NCBI GenBank assembly: GCA_016858145.1 | Contig: JAEHOE010000003.1 | Span: 2,108,001-2,172,000 of the forward strand | DNA: 64,000 nt | Direction of reading: 5' to 3' | Origin: Edaphochlamys debaryana | Taxonomy: Eukaryota; Chlorophyta; Chlorophyceae; Chlamydomonadales | Part shown: piece by piece, positions 49,339-61,592 of the stretch | How the letters are laid out: each line of letters starts with the position of its first letter | How positions within the stretch are numbered: the stretch's first letter is position 1 | Position numbers and translations under genes: made by a program | Notes under the pieces: generated by a model | Seen by the model: only the letters and a program-made list of their open reading frames with translations | The model's database searches: none | What the model was told of the DNA's origin: nothing

Positions 49339-51397
49339 CTACGAGTCGAACTGCTGCCGCAGCACCATCTCCGCCTCGCTCTTCCAGTGCGAGTGCGTGG
49401 ACTGCCCCTTCATGCGCTTCTCCTTCTCCTTGTCCTTGCGGTCCTGGGGGGAGCGGGGAGGGGGCGGGGCAGGATTGCTAGGGCAGGTGGAGAGGCGGGT
49501 GCTTGCGTCCCGGAACAACACCGGGGAAGGACTCGTACCCATGCCAGCACCTGTGCCCGCGCCGTGCCCCTCTGCAGCAGCCCTGGGCTGCCTGACTTCT
49601 TCTCGGGACCGCTAGGCCGCAGCTGCTCAGTCGCAAACCCGCGCCCCCAGGCCCACTCGCCTCGTTCTTTCGCGGCAGCTTGGCGGCGCCGTGGCCCTTT
49701 GCCAGGAACTCGTTCACCTGCGGGGAGGGCGGGGGGGGGAGGAATGTTAGACGGGGGTTGGAAGAGGGGAAGGGACAGGTGGATACCAGCCAAGGTCTAT
49801 TCGGGCAGAGCGGTGCCGACACAGGTTTTGGGGTACGAAGGTGAGCGGGCGGGGATAGGTGCGCTGCTCTTATGGCCCCTGCAGGCCGTCGCGCCTCACC
49901 TCCATGGGCTTCGCACCCTCCTTGGGAGCCGCCACCTTGCCCCCCATCATGGCGATCTGTGGCGCAGTCACGGCGGTTGTTGGCGGTAGTTGGTGGTTAG
50001 TGGCCAGTGTGGTCCCCCACCCTTGGCTGAGCCTTGTAGACCTCCCCAACGGCGGGCCCCGTGCTTCCTCTCCAAGCCATGCGTGCCCCCTCTCCGCCTG
50101 CAGCTCCGACTCCATCCTCTACGCCCCCGCCGGCTTGCCCCCACACCACACACCACAACCCAAACCCCAACCTCCACCCCCACTCCAGCAGTTGGCCCCA
50201 CCGGGCCCCACCCGGGCCCCCACCTGCGCCGCTGTGTACTGCTGCGTGGCCTCGGGCCCATCCTCCGCCCGGTAGCGCTTGGCCCGGCCCTCGATGACGG
50301 CCCCCGGGGGGGCGTCCCGCTGGTCCGGGTGCTGCCTGCGGAGGCGGGAGGCGGGGTAGCAAGACGACACGACGTAAATGGGTCGAAATCAGGCGTCACG
50401 GCATCACTTGGACCGCAGCTACCGCCGTCCGCCTCTACCTGTAGCCCCGTCACCCAGCGCCTCTCCTCCCCGCCGGCTGTCCCCTCGCCCCTGCTCTCTG
50501 CTAGCCAACCGTGCCCCCCACGGCCCCCAAAGGCCCCGACCCACTTGGCCTGCCCCTTGAGCGGCGGCGCCAGCTTGGACACGTCGAAGTCCCTGCCCGG
50601 CGCCTGCCGCGCCTTGCCGCCCGCGCCCGGCCCCGGCCCCGCCATCCGCGCCAGCTCCTCCTCGCTCAGGCCGTGCAGGGAGGCCGAGGCCAGCGGGCGG
50701 ATGGCCTCCGGGTCCAGGAACGTGGGCGGGCCCTCCACCTGGTGGGGTTGGGGGTGGTGGGAGGTGGTGGGTGGGAGGTTTTGGGTTGGGGTGGGTTTGG
50801 GAGGCGGGAGGCGGGGGGCGGGGGGCGGGGGCCGGAGCGTGGGGGACGGGAAAGGCGGCGCGTGGGGAAGGGGGCAGGGTTGGGGCGGGTGGCGGCGGTG
50901 GTGAGGCCCCCCGGATGAGGGTGCCGGGACGCGCTCTACCGGCGACGGTCCTGTGCACAGGTTTTGGGTAGGCCTGGTGATCTGCTGCAGTCCCCGGAGT
51001 CCCGCGCTCTCACCGAGTCTAGTAGGTCTAACGCTGACGGGAGAAGCGACTTTGGCGCCGCTTTGGAGGTCACCGCGGGCTCGCCATAGTCCCGAAGCCG
51101 CGCGGCTGCTTCTGCAGCTCTGAGAGTGGCGCTGTCGACGCTGGAGGGAAGGGAGAGGGACACAGCAAGGGAGGAGGGTCTCGGCTTGGGGGCTGCCAAG
51201 CGCGTGGGGGTGCCTCTAGGCACGGTCCCTCACCTCTCCTCGCTGCTTTCTGCGCTGTCGCTATCTGAGTCCACTCGTCGAGGTGGTCGTGGTACTGCTT
51301 GGGGCTTCCCCGCGACTGGCGAGGTCTTTGCGGCAGCCCCGACATTTTGCTGCTCGTCGTCGGAGCCACTCCCATACCCAGCCGCGAGTAGGTCCAT
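49339..51397 (-). CDS. Small charged, probably nuclear protein of unknown function
   Basis: Seven exons on the minus strand: 51397-51234, 51140-51014, 50738-50541, 50331-50224, 49956-49900, 49717-49661 and 49443-49339, 271 aa. The N-terminus MDLLAAGYGSGSDDE followed by a Ser/Asp/Glu tract (VDSDSDSAESSEE) is a style common among splicing and nuclear proteins. A middle block reads GPPTFLDPEAIRPLASASLH and DFDVSKLAPPLKGQAKW. Short exons then encode AVIEGRAKRYRAEDGPEATQ and VNEFLAKGHGAAKLPRKNE, and a Lys-rich end KDKEKEKRMKGQSTHSHWKS finishes in VLRQQFDS. The compact, composition-balanced C-terminus looks conserved, but I cannot name the family. The sixth intron begins with GC (AACGAG|GCGAGT at 49660), the only way to keep the frame into the last exon. 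The ATG at 51397 is the first in frame. Confidence 0.82.
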
Positions 51398-51875
51398 GTT
51401 GTATCGACTAGTTAACTGATACCAGCAAGGCGCAAGCGTGCTGGTCAACCGAGAGACGCTCCATGAAGGCCGTCCGGCACTTACTGGTGCCCCGTGTTGC
51501 AGCCCCGCACTTGCCGCCCGTCACTGAAACGCCATGTACACAGCCTGCACTGCATGGCCCCATTTCCCAGGTCCACACCGTTCGTGCAGTTACCGGGCCA
51601 TCGCATGTTGCAATTAGCCCTCACCTCGCCAGCATTCTAGCAGTTTTGTTCATTCCCGACAATCCGGGAGGCTGTAGGCAGAGCAGCTACACATTGGCAA
51701 GCCACTGGTCTCGGGACCCGTCAGGGTTCATCGAAACGGCTGGCCCGGGCACACAGCCTCCGAGCCGGGCCCCGCCGGTGCTTGAGACAGCATTCCAGGT
51801 CACTGCATAATACAACGCGACCAGTAGGACCGGTCGACGGGCCCCCTGGGCGGAACCGGCGCAACGCACGTCGCC
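51398..51875. promoter_or_regulatory. Divergent promoter region, 478 bp
   Basis: Lies between the start codons of the 271-aa gene (minus) and the LysM-thioredoxin gene (plus). No TATA box or inverted repeat stood out. Confidence 0.5.
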
Positions 51876-54776
51876 ATGCGGGCTGCGAGCCAGGCTCCCA
51901 ACGCAGCGGCGACGTCCGCTGCCAGCACCTCATACCAGCACCGACCGCTGGCACCCATCAGCAGTCGTCCGGCGGCCTTCGCGGGGCTCCCATCCCGCCT
52001 GGCGGGCCCCGCCGCTGCCCCCATCCATGGCCCCGCCAGTCGCTCAGCACGGGCGCCCGCGGCCGCAAGAGCTGCCACCAAGGAGCTCGTGGCTAGCTTC
52101 GTGACGTACACCGTACAAAAAGGGGAGACGCTGTGGGATGTTGCCGTTCAGCACGGCGTTTCCACGCGCACCATCAAGGATCTCAACAAGCTGACGGGCA
52201 AGGACCCGGAGGTCAGGGAGGGGCAACAGCTCGTGGTGCCCGCGTCGGGGATATCACAGGCGCCCGCAGCCGACGCAAAGGCAGACGCGATTGGCTCCAC
52301 GCCCGCGCGCGGGCTATGGGGTGAGGCGGGGCAGGGTGGGGTGGGGGGCTGGCTCTGGGTCTGTGGCGTCTTGACGCCCAGACTCCAGTCAATCTCAGGG
52401 GCGTGGCTCTGGGCTGCGCTGGGAAACGCCAGATGGCAAGGCACACTCCCATTGTCCTGGCCTTGCTATGCGAGACGACCCACATGCCCCTACACCCGAC
52501 CCACATCGCCCCTTGCTGCTCCACCCTCACCCCTCGCACCCGCACCCCTCCCACCTGCCCTCAACCGCCCTCACCCCTCGCCCTTCCCCTCCCTCCCCGC
52601 CCCAACACCCCACCACCACCCCCCCAGCCGGCTCCGAGTACGTGCGCCTGGCCAGCGTGGCCGAGGCCAAGCAGCTCTACCTGCAGCAGTGCGACCGCGG
52701 CAACAGCCAGAACACCCTGCTGGTTCTGTTCGCGCCCTGGTGCCCGCACTGCAGGGACATGGAGGACGAGGTGGGGAAGAGGGGGGGTTGGGGTGGGGGT
52801 GGGAGGGGTGGGGGCCGTGTGGATAGGGGTGGGGGCTGGGGGGATGGAGGTAGGGGGCAGGAGGGGATGGAGGGAGGGCGTCACTTCGCCTCGCCTCGCT
52901 GACGAGGGAAGAGCAGCGGAGCGGGAGGGAGGGACGGCCCTTTCCGCCCCGCTGAGCCCTCCCTCGCCCCTCCCTAACTTGACCCTCCGCATCCCTCCCT
53001 AACCTTACCCTCGCTCCCCCCCACCCCCCACCCCCCATCCCCCACCCCCTGCCCACAGCTGGAGCGCCTGGCCGAGGGCCTGGCCCACGTGTCCGCGGTG
53101 CGCGTGGTGGCCGTGAACGCCGACACCACGGAGGGGCGCGTGTTCGCGAGGGAGGTGCTGGGGGTGGCCTACTACCCGGCCATCATCACCTTCCCGCAGG
53201 TGGGGTCGGGAAGGGGGGACGTGGGATGGGTGGGTGGGGTCTGGGAGGGGCCTGGGGAGGGGAGTAGGGAGGAGAGGAGGGGGGGAGGGGGTTAACTGAG
53301 GAGGAGCCTGCGGGCCTGCAGGGGGCTATGGCTGCGCACGCCGCCACCGACATGCCGCCCGCGTCCGTGCCGCCCCAACCCTGCCCTGCCCCTCCTCCCT
53401 TGGCCTCCCCCGCCCTTGGCCCGCACCCCTACCTAACACCCTCTAATACCCCACCCCTACCGCCCCAGCACTCCCGCACCTTCTACAAGTACAAGGGCCG
53501 CTCGAGGGACGCCGACTCGCTCCTGCGCTTCCTCAACATGACGTGCTGCTCGCAGCAGGTGCGGTGGGGAGGGGGGGGAGGGGAGGGGGAGGGGGGGAAG
53601 GTAGGTGGGGAGGGCGGGGTCGGTTTGGGCTGAAGGTTGAGGCTGGGGTGGCCTGTCGTTCGGCGACCTCGCCTTGGCTTCCGTCGACGTGCCCTGAGGC
53701 CGCCACATCCACACACCCTCGCCCCCCTTAACCCCGCAGGAGCAGATGTGGGCGCTGGAGCCGCGCAAGGCCACGGGGGCCACCCGCACCGTCAGCCTGG
53801 GGGACAAGGTGAACCGCGCGGGGGTGGAGGGGCAGCCGTGGGGTCCTCTTCTGGGCTCCCACCCACACCTGCTCACCGCTACCCACCCTCTCTGTGCCCC
53901 GGCCCGCTGCCCTCTCCCCTCACCCTTGTTGCGTTCACTCCTTGACGTCCCCTTGCCGCCCTCCCCTGTCCCCCCCTCCCCCTCTCCTCCCCTCCCCCTC
54001 CCCCTCCCCCTCCCCAGCTGCAGCACTCCCTGCCTCTGGGTATGACCCCCACCGCCGCCGCCGCCGGTGCCGGCCTCGCCGTGCTCGCGGCCGCAGCAGC
54101 CCTCGCCTTCGCCCGCTCCCGCCGGGCAGCTTCCGACAGCTCCGCGTCGGGATCTGGATCCGCGCTAGAGCCAGATCCGGTGGCTGAGCTGGACAACAGC
54201 CTGGCCCGCATGGCCGTACTCATGGCCCGAGCGATCAAGACGCGCCTGGGGCTGATGTTTGGGCTGAGGCCGGCGCCGCTGGCCCCGACGGCGGCTGCGG
54301 CGGTTCCGGCGGCAGCGGCGGCGGCAGCGACGCCGGAGGTGGTCGTGGCGGCGGCGCTGATTCCGGAGCCGGCGGCGGCGGCGGCGCCCAGCCCTAGCCC
54401 GGCGGAGGTGGCGGCGACGGCGCCGGCGGCGCTGGACAGCACTCGAGTCAAGGTCGACGAGGCCACAGCCGTACCCGCCGCACCCGCGCCCGCATCCACG
54501 TCAGCACCCGCAGCCGCGACCGCGGCCGCAGAGAACGGCAATGGCGCAGCCGCGGCCGCAGACAATGGCAATGGTGCCGTGGCGGCCGCCGCTGAGGCGC
54601 CGGCGGCGGCTCCGGCCCCCGCAGCTGCAGCGCCGCCGGCCGCTGGTCTGACGCGGGAGCTGACGGCGGAGGAGCGCATGCGTCTGACGCGGCTGACCGA
54701 TGACGAGCTGATTGCGTTGGTGAATTCGGATCCGGATCTCGACAAGGTGCTTTCTCGGCTGCTGGGGGACAAGTGA
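51876..54776 (+). CDS. LysM-thioredoxin-transmembrane fusion protein, probably plastid-targeted
   Basis: Six exons: 51876-52320, 52628-52770, 53059-53199, 53469-53558, 53740-53808 and 54018-54776, 548 aa, all in phase. Residues 1-65 are a Ser/Ala/Arg-rich, acid-free transit-peptide-like leader. Residues about 76-123 are one LysM domain (YTVQKGETLWDVAVQHGV, then VREGQQLVVPA), a peptidoglycan/chitin-binding fold. Residues about 150-275 are a thioredoxin fold with the redox motif APWCPHCRDME (Cys187, Cys190), the cis-Pro region VAYYPAIITFPQ, and RDADSLLRFLNM. This matches best the thioredoxin-like C-terminus of plant-type APS reductases, but no reductase domain is present. A hydrophobic helix at about 306-328 is a transmembrane segment. 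A very Ala/Pro-rich linker and a charged helical end (TAEERMRLTRLTDDELIALV) follow. Redox activity is expected from CPHC; the LysM ligand and orientation are unknown. Confidence 0.87.
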
Positions 54777-55987
54777 GGGGCGTCGACGGGGATAGCTAGG
54801 ACATGGGGTACATGCCGCGCCTTGTCGGGATTTTGGCTGGGGAATGTGCTGCAATGATTTCTGGTTGGTTGGACTGAAGGCCATGGCGGGGAGAGGCGAC
54901 GGTGAGGAGGCTGGCTTGTGGGGGCCTTGTTTTGGGGGGTGCCCTCAAACCCCAGCGAGGGCCGTGTGGCGAGTGTGGGTGTGGGGGGAGCGATGTGCTT
55001 TACAACATGGAGGGAGGGCGTGCACGGTGCCATGGGGCTGCGGAAGTGAAAGTCGATGGAGTGAAAGGCGGTGTACGCCACTACGCCAGGCATGTCGTGG
55101 CGTTGTGGGGAGGGCGCTGAGCCGCCAGGGGGGATGAGAGAAGAGCTTGTCGTTGCTATGTGCCGCGTGACCTGCGTTGCTTGACGTGCGTGCGTGCATC
55201 TGTGGGCGCTTTGCGTGGGGGTCAAAATGGGTTATACGCGTGTAGACCGCGCCGGACTTGTTCACTTTGCATTCGAATGGGGATTTTGCAACGGACAGAC
55301 GTAGAGATGGTCCCTGGTCTGTGCTCGGCGTCCCTTAGCACTTGGGGCGTTGGGGGTTGGGGCACAGCCAGGCGTCGTTCGAAACGTTGGAGAGGGCGTC
55401 AAGGCGCATGACCGTATCATGGTAGCGTGGTGTCCCCCGCAACGGCCGTGAAGCTCCCCGCCCCCCACCCCACACAACTGGGCTCCGCGTATGGACATGC
55501 CGGCGAGTCACCTGGACACGTGCCCCCTCGTCACAGCGTCAGCATCACACGGCTGCTTGCGCTATACATGGAGGCTACGGTATGCCCTCCGACCCCTGGT
55601 CACAGTCCCACCGTCCACCACACGGCGCCATGCCACCATTCTGCACACCAGTACCAGGCACGGCGTCAAGCGCACCCGGGGTATATAAACTTAAAAGTAC
55701 GGCTCCTCCCACCAGCACGGCATGCCCCGCACACAGCGCCCGCACGCCGGTCCCCTCACATTTTGCCCCACCCAGCCGCGTGTAACCCCCCTCCTCACCG
55801 CACCCCCACCCACCCCTCAGACCCCTCCGCCCTCCGCCCCCTCGCCCCATCAGCCCTCCGCTTCCCTCCCCACCCCAGCCGCACGTTGCATTGACCCCAA
55901 CCCCAACCCCCGCTGCATAGCGCTTTGCTTTAAACCCCAACCCCCAACCCCAGCCCTCCCCCTCCCCTCCCGCCGCCTGCCCCCACA
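54777..55987. other. Convergent 3' regions with overlapping predicted transcript ends
   Basis: The LysM-thioredoxin gene (plus) and the large coiled-coil gene (minus) converge. The best TGTAA for the plus gene is at 55781-55785, and the only clear minus-strand TGTAA is at 55004-55000. If used, the two 3' ends overlap by about 780 bp. The segment also has an isolated TATATAAA at 55683-55690 and a C-rich run near 55800-55980. Confidence 0.45.
55683..55690 (+). promoter_or_regulatory. Isolated TATA-box-like motif
   Basis: TATATAAA in otherwise GC-rich sequence, 39 bp upstream of an ATG at 55722 that opens a Pro-rich frame of no recognisable content. It lies between convergent genes, where no protein-gene promoter is expected. 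It could serve a non-coding transcript, or be chance. Confidence 0.3.
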
Positions 55988-58900
55988 TCACTTGACGCCC
56001 ATCTTCCTCAGCTGCATGCGCAGCCCCGATATGTCCTTGTTGATCAGCTCCAGGCGCTGCTCCACCACGGCCTTGCGGTTGCGCTCGCGCAGGTTGCGGC
56101 CGGCGCCCAGGGGCATGCGGGCGTACTCGGCCTGGGGGGGGAGGGGGAGAGAGGGGGTGGGGAGGGGTGGGAGAGGGGGTGGGGAGGGGAGGGAGAGGGG
56201 GGGTGGGGAGGGGTGGGAGAGGGGGTGGGGAGGGGAGGGAGAGGGGGGGTGGGGAGGGGTGGGAGAAGGGGGGTGGGGAGGGGTGGGAGAGGGTGGGTGA
56301 GGTGGGTGAGGCGAGCAGGGGAGTTGGAGTAGAGTTGGTTGGTTGGCAGGGGTGAAGATACACGGTGCCTATGCAGCGAGTCGGAGGGGAGTGGGCAGCA
56401 CACGTGTACGGTACTTATTCCCCGCCCGGAGTCCGTTTCCCCGTTTCCCCCCCCCCCCCGCAGCCCGCGCACCTCTAGGTTGCCCTTCTCCGCGCACAGC
56501 ATCATGAGTTGGTCCTCCATGGCCTTGCTGCGGGCCAGAAGGTCCTGACAGGGGGGTGGGAGGGGGAGGGTGGGAGGGGTGGGAGGAGGAGGGATAGGGG
56601 GAGGGGTGAGAGGGAGGTGAGGGACAGGGAAGGGGCCCCAGCCCAGCCCTCTGTTCGCATCAGGACTGCACGGCGGCCAGCTCCCCGGCCCCCGTCGCTC
56701 CAAACCCTGTTCCCACCCAACACGCACCCCCTGATCCGCGTCCCAGCCCCCGCCCCGCCCTCCGTTCCCATCAATACAAAATCAACTCCTGTCCCGCCCA
56801 ACATGCGACCCCTGACCCCTCTGCTGGCCTGCTTTTCGCGTAACCTCGTCTCCCAGTTCCCCTTTCCCCTGACCCGCACCCCCACCTTGGTGGTCTCTTC
56901 CGTACCGAAGGGTGCCGTACCGCCGTGGGCGCCGCCGCCTCCAGTTGCCGACACGGCGCCCGCCCCAACCGCATTGGACGGGCGGCGGTACGCGTACGAA
57001 CCGTCGGCCGTGTGCGTGGCGTACGGCGGCGGCGGCGATCCGACGTGGGCGGGCTGGGTGGTTGACGGTTGAGAAGCGGTTGGCTGCTGCTGCTGCTGCT
57101 GCTGGTAGTTGCTGTAGTTGCCGCCACTCTGCTCGTGCGTGTTGCCGTAACCCCCGCCGCCACCGCCTCCGTAGCCGCCGGCACCGCGGGAGTCGGACGG
57201 CCCGCCGCCGCCGCCATTGGCGCCGCCATTGGGGCCGTACTGCTGGGCGGTTGCGACCGTGCCGCGTGCGATGTACGAGCCGCGCGGGTCGGGCAGGAGG
57301 GAGACGAGCGACTCGCGTACGTTGTTCTGCCCGTACGGCTGCTGCTGGGTCTGGGTACGGTTGGACTCGTCGTACGCCCTGATGTCGGACAGGGTGCCTT
57401 CGTACGGTTTGGCGTTGGGCGGGCGCCTGAGGTGGATACATGGGCGGAGGCAAGAAAGGGTTGCAGACGGACGCAGAACGCCCAGCCACACTCTAAACAT
57501 AGTCTGTCACGCACGATCGCCACGGCCAGCCGCTCGAGACCACAGCTGCCCGGCACAGAACGCACCTGTCGTACGCCGGCACCCAGCTACTGGCGTTGAC
57601 GTCGTACACGTCGCCCTGCCCCCCGCCCCCGCCGCCATTGCCGTACGACGGGTACGGCGGCGACGAGGGCCGCTCCGCCGCCGCCGAGGCGGCGGCGGCG
57701 TTTCGGGACAGCGCCTCCGCCTCCGCTCGTACCATGGAACGAAAGGTCTCGTCATCGAGCTTGCTGTACGGCACGTCGGATCGCAGGTTGACCTGAGCCG
57801 ATCCCGCCGACGACTGCGCGGCGGGCCGCGACTGCTGCGACGCTGGCGGCGGAGCGAAGACGTTGCTGTTGCCGCCGCCGCCGCCGGGGGGCCGGGCGCC
57901 GTAGCGGGACCCTGACCCCGAGTCGCTCGCAACGCCAGCCTGCGAGGCCAGGCAAAAGCGAGTCAGCCCCGTCAGCATTACCTTGTCAGCTGCAAGCCGG
58001 TCAGTCCACGCAACCCCTTTGTGGCTAGCCCGCCGGGCGCTCCTGCCCTTCTTCCTCAGAATCCCCACCCCCGCCCCGCCTGGCCTGCCCACCGGCTTAG
58101 CCGCCCCTCCCGCTGCTGCCGCCGCCCCTTTCGCTGCAGCTGCCGCTGCCGGCGCCGCCTGCCCCCGCCTCGGCCCCGCCGGCGCCCGCCTGTCCCCGCC
58201 CCGCACCGGCTTGGCCGCCCTCGCCGCCCGCACCGCCACCGCCTCCTGCCGGGCCCGCGCCGCCTCGTCCCGTGCGGTGGCCAGCTCGTACACCAGCTGG
58301 GCGTTGCGTACCTCCAGCTCTGGGGATGGAGGGGCAGGGTCGGGGTTTTGTGAGGAGGCGTGGAAGAGAGGGCGAGGCTATGATGGCATGACAATGCCAC
58401 AGCCGCCCCGGACGCCCGCTCACCTGTCGCCATCCCCAGGAACCAGCACACACCGTACCCCTACCCCAAAACAAGAGCGCCGCATTGTAGGCCCCACGCG
58501 ACACCCCCCTCGCCGCAACCCACACAAGGCCCCCCATCCCGCCCTTCGCGCCATCCGCGCCTCCACACCCCACGCCCTCCCCCCTGGCACCCACCCGCCA
58601 TGCGCTGGCGCAGGAGCGTGAGCTGCACCGCCGCGCCCTCCGTCTCGCTGTCCGCGCGGCTGCTGGCGGCCTGCGCGGCCGAGGCGTGCCGGGCCGTGTC
58701 CTGCAGCGACTGCCGCAGCTTCTCGCGCAGCTCGCTGACCTCGATGCGGCCCTGCGCGGGGAGGGACGAGGGGCAGGGCAGCGCCTGACCCAACGTCAGC
58801 GGCCGTGTCAGCTGCTAGTGCTGGTTGGCGCGGGGGTGGCGGTGCAACGCCCGCCCCTCGGGCTTGTGTTTGCCCGTGTCTTAGACCCCGGACCCCGGCG

Positions 58901-61577
58901 CGTGGCCTGCCGACAGCACAGACCTCCGTTGCTCCTTCCCTCATCCCCACACGCGCCTTTATGATTGCGTCGTTGAGCTGCTGCACCTCCTTGCGCAGAG
59001 CCATGGCCTCACCGCTCAGCCGCCGCTCCTCCTCGCCGAGAGCGTCGATCTGGGGGCGTGATCAGGGTGCGGCAGGCGGGTCTGAGGACCGAGGCAGCGC
59101 ACTTGTGCGCCCTCATCGCCCGCATGCATTAAGCGGCACCGCCCGTCCATCTTAAGGACCGCAACCCCCTTGGGCACCGATACTGCCACGAGCCCCCAGA
59201 GCTCTGCATGCGGCCCGACGAAGGCGCCGCCCCCGCCGCCCACCCACCGAGCCCCCTTTCACCCTCCCTCCAGCCCCACCCCACCTTGCGCTTCGCCGCC
59301 TCCAGCTCCTTGCCCGCGTCCAGCGCCTGCCCCTGCCACTGCACCGCCGTGTCCTTGGACGCAGCCAGGCGGTCCTGAGCAGCCGCCAGCTCCTCCTGAG
59401 GACGAGAGGGCGCAGTTGACGGTTAGCGGTTGTCAATACCGGTAGGTGGTTGGCGGTTAGAGGGGTGGTTATGCCGCCCACCTAGGCAGGTGGCCCTCCG
59501 CAGCCTGGGCCTACATACGTATGGCTGTGGTCGAAGGGGCAGCCCTGCCGCCGTTTCGGCCGCTCCCGCTCCCACCGGGCCCCCCGAACACAAACACACC
59601 TGTGTGGACCGGAGCTCCCCCGACAGTGCATCGTTGGCCGCCCGCGCCGCCTCCAGCGCCGTCTCGCGCGCCTTGGCAACATGGGCGGCCTGGAGGGGGG
59701 GGAGATCGGAGCACCAGGGTGCAGCCGCCCGTGAGCCCACGCAGGTCGCAACGGGGCCCTCAGCACCTAGTACTGACAGCTCCTCCGTTTACCAGAGACC
59801 CACATCCCGGGCCCTCTCCGACCCGTCCCTGCCTCTCTCCTTCCCCTGTTTGTTGCCCCCCACCCCACCCCCACACGCACCTCCGCCGCCTGGTCCCTTA
59901 GTGCGTCCTGCTTGGCCTCCACCGCCCTCCGCCCCTCCTGCGCCGCCTCCAGCGCCGCCTGCAGCTCCGTCAGCCGCCGCTGCAGCTCCGCGTTCTGCCG
60001 CTCCAGGGACCGGATCTGGGCCTGGGGGTTATGAGGGGGACGGCGGAGTATGAGCGGGATAGTTGCACTGTGTCTGGGACCTTCGGAACCCCCTGGTTGC
60101 ACTGCTCGCCGCAACACATGTCCCGGACTGCCCTCTAGGCTCCCTCCCTACAGTGCGATTGCCGCCTCCCGCGGCAGAGCTGTACGGCCCCCTAAACCCT
60201 CAACAGACATGGCCCTGCCAACGCACCTGGTACTTGGCGTCTCCCTTGGCGTCACCTGCACCGCCCGATGAACCCACGTGCCCGGCCCCCGCCCCCGCCC
60301 CCGCCCCGCCGCCGCCCCCGGCGCTCCGCCGCGGAGGGGTGGTCTCCGCCAGGTGGCCCGCCCCAGGAGACGCGCCCCCCATGGACACCAGCGGGCTCGT
60401 ACGGAGCTCGTCCACCACGTGCCGTACGGCATGCCCGCCCGCCTGGCCGTACACCGCCGTGCCCAGCCCGGGCGTGAACGGGTAGCTGGCGGAGGCTGAC
60501 GTGTCGTTCAGGCCGTTGCGCTCCTCCTCGCGCGGCGACCGGGCCGGCGGGGCCGCCGCCATGCTGTGGTTGAGGCGGCCGTCGCCGCCACCACCCCGCC
60601 CCCCCCCCGTCCCGTGGGGGGGTGTACCCAGATCCTCCTTGTTCCTCCTGCTGTTGCTGAGAGGCAAACTCAGCTGTCAGGCCCCAAGCGGTGCGGGTCT
60701 GGGCCCCGTCCACCCCGCCCCTGCCATCGTGGCTGGTCTCCGGGGACCGGGACGGGACGGGCGCATCCATGTTGCCTGAAGAGTCGGAGAGGCGGGGGCC
60801 GCGGGGCGGGAACTTGGGCAGGGAGGGTGCGGGCCGACGCGAGGACGCAGAGGGCTGTGGTGGGGCGCCCGGGCCGAACCGGTCGGCAAGGCTCGCGCGG
60901 TTCCGATCGTCGCCGTCGCCTTGTGGGGAGGAGTCAGCGGCAGCGGCAGCGGCGAAGCGACCCTCCAGGGAGCCGCTGGTGCGGCTGGGTTGGGAGCCGT
61001 GGGTTTGGGCGTGGGGCCCCTCCCCGGCGCTGTAGCCCCACTGGCCCTGGCTGGAGTGGGCTGGGCCGCGGCCCTGGCCGGGGCGGCCGTAAGCGGGGTC
61101 CGGAAAGGGAGACGCCGAGAGGGTGGGGTCGGGAGGGCCTGGTCGATAGCCCATAGAGTGGCTTAGGTTTTGGTGCGGGCGCGGGCTGGGGAAGTCGTCG
61201 GGATGATGCCGCGGCCCGCCGAAGGTGCCGCTCAGCGCTTCGGGCGACGGCTGCTCGTACTGGGCGCCCGGGCTAGGCCTACCGGGCCATGTGGTGCCGA
61301 AGCCCCGGCCGGGCGAAGCTCTGCGCGCGTGTTTCGCAGGGCGAGCGGTTGGCATCTGTCGTGCCGCGCTGCGCAGCTTCTCGCACGGTGCACGTCTCTG
61401 CGGCCGCGCGCCACGGCCAGGAGCTTACCTGCCCGCTGCGCCATGAGACTGGTCGAGGTAGTTTGCTTCATGGCCCGGCTCCACCCAGGCCGACTCGCTG
61501 GGCAGCAGGGAGTCCTCCAGCGACTGAGGGCTCCCGCCCCGCGAGCCGCGCCAGCTGTATGGGCTGCTGGAGTCCAT
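55988..61577 (-). CDS. Large coiled-coil protein, possibly basal-body or ciliary
   Basis: Thirteen exons on the minus strand: 61577-61429, 61320-60628, 60563-60227, 60021-59881, 59689-59600, 59395-59285, 59049-58957, 58751-58595, 58319-57982, 57939-57566, 57426-56886, 56544-56473 and 56131-55988, 1079 aa. Residues 1-390 are disordered (Ser/Gly/Pro/Gln-rich, beginning MDSSSPYSWRGSRGGSPQSL). Residues about 394-590 are a long coiled coil (IRSLERQNAELQRRLTELQA and onwards). A basic Ala-rich segment, a Gly/Gln-rich stretch and two short C-terminal exons follow (SKAMEDQLMMLCAEKGNLE, then ERNRKAVVEQRLELINKDIS and LRMQLRKMGVK). The C-terminal block is the best-conserved-looking part. Two oddities: the intron 60564-60627 is only 64 bp and could instead mark a homopolymer frameshift, and the intron starting at 58956 has a GC donor. 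The function is inferred only from the coiled-coil layout and its close head-to-head neighbour. Confidence 0.8.
56140..56300. repeat. G-rich intronic minisatellite
   Basis: Near-identical blocks built from GGGGAGGGGTGGGAGAGGG-type units fill most of the last intron of the large coiled-coil gene. On the coding strand they form a pyrimidine tract leading away from the donor side. Confidence 0.7.
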
Positions 61578-61592
61578 TCCTACAGCTTAGTC

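Noticed and set aside
55900..55960. CCCCAA-type runs that recall telomeric repeats
   Set aside because: Irregular units, not the algal telomere repeat TTTTAGGG, and inside a 3' region.
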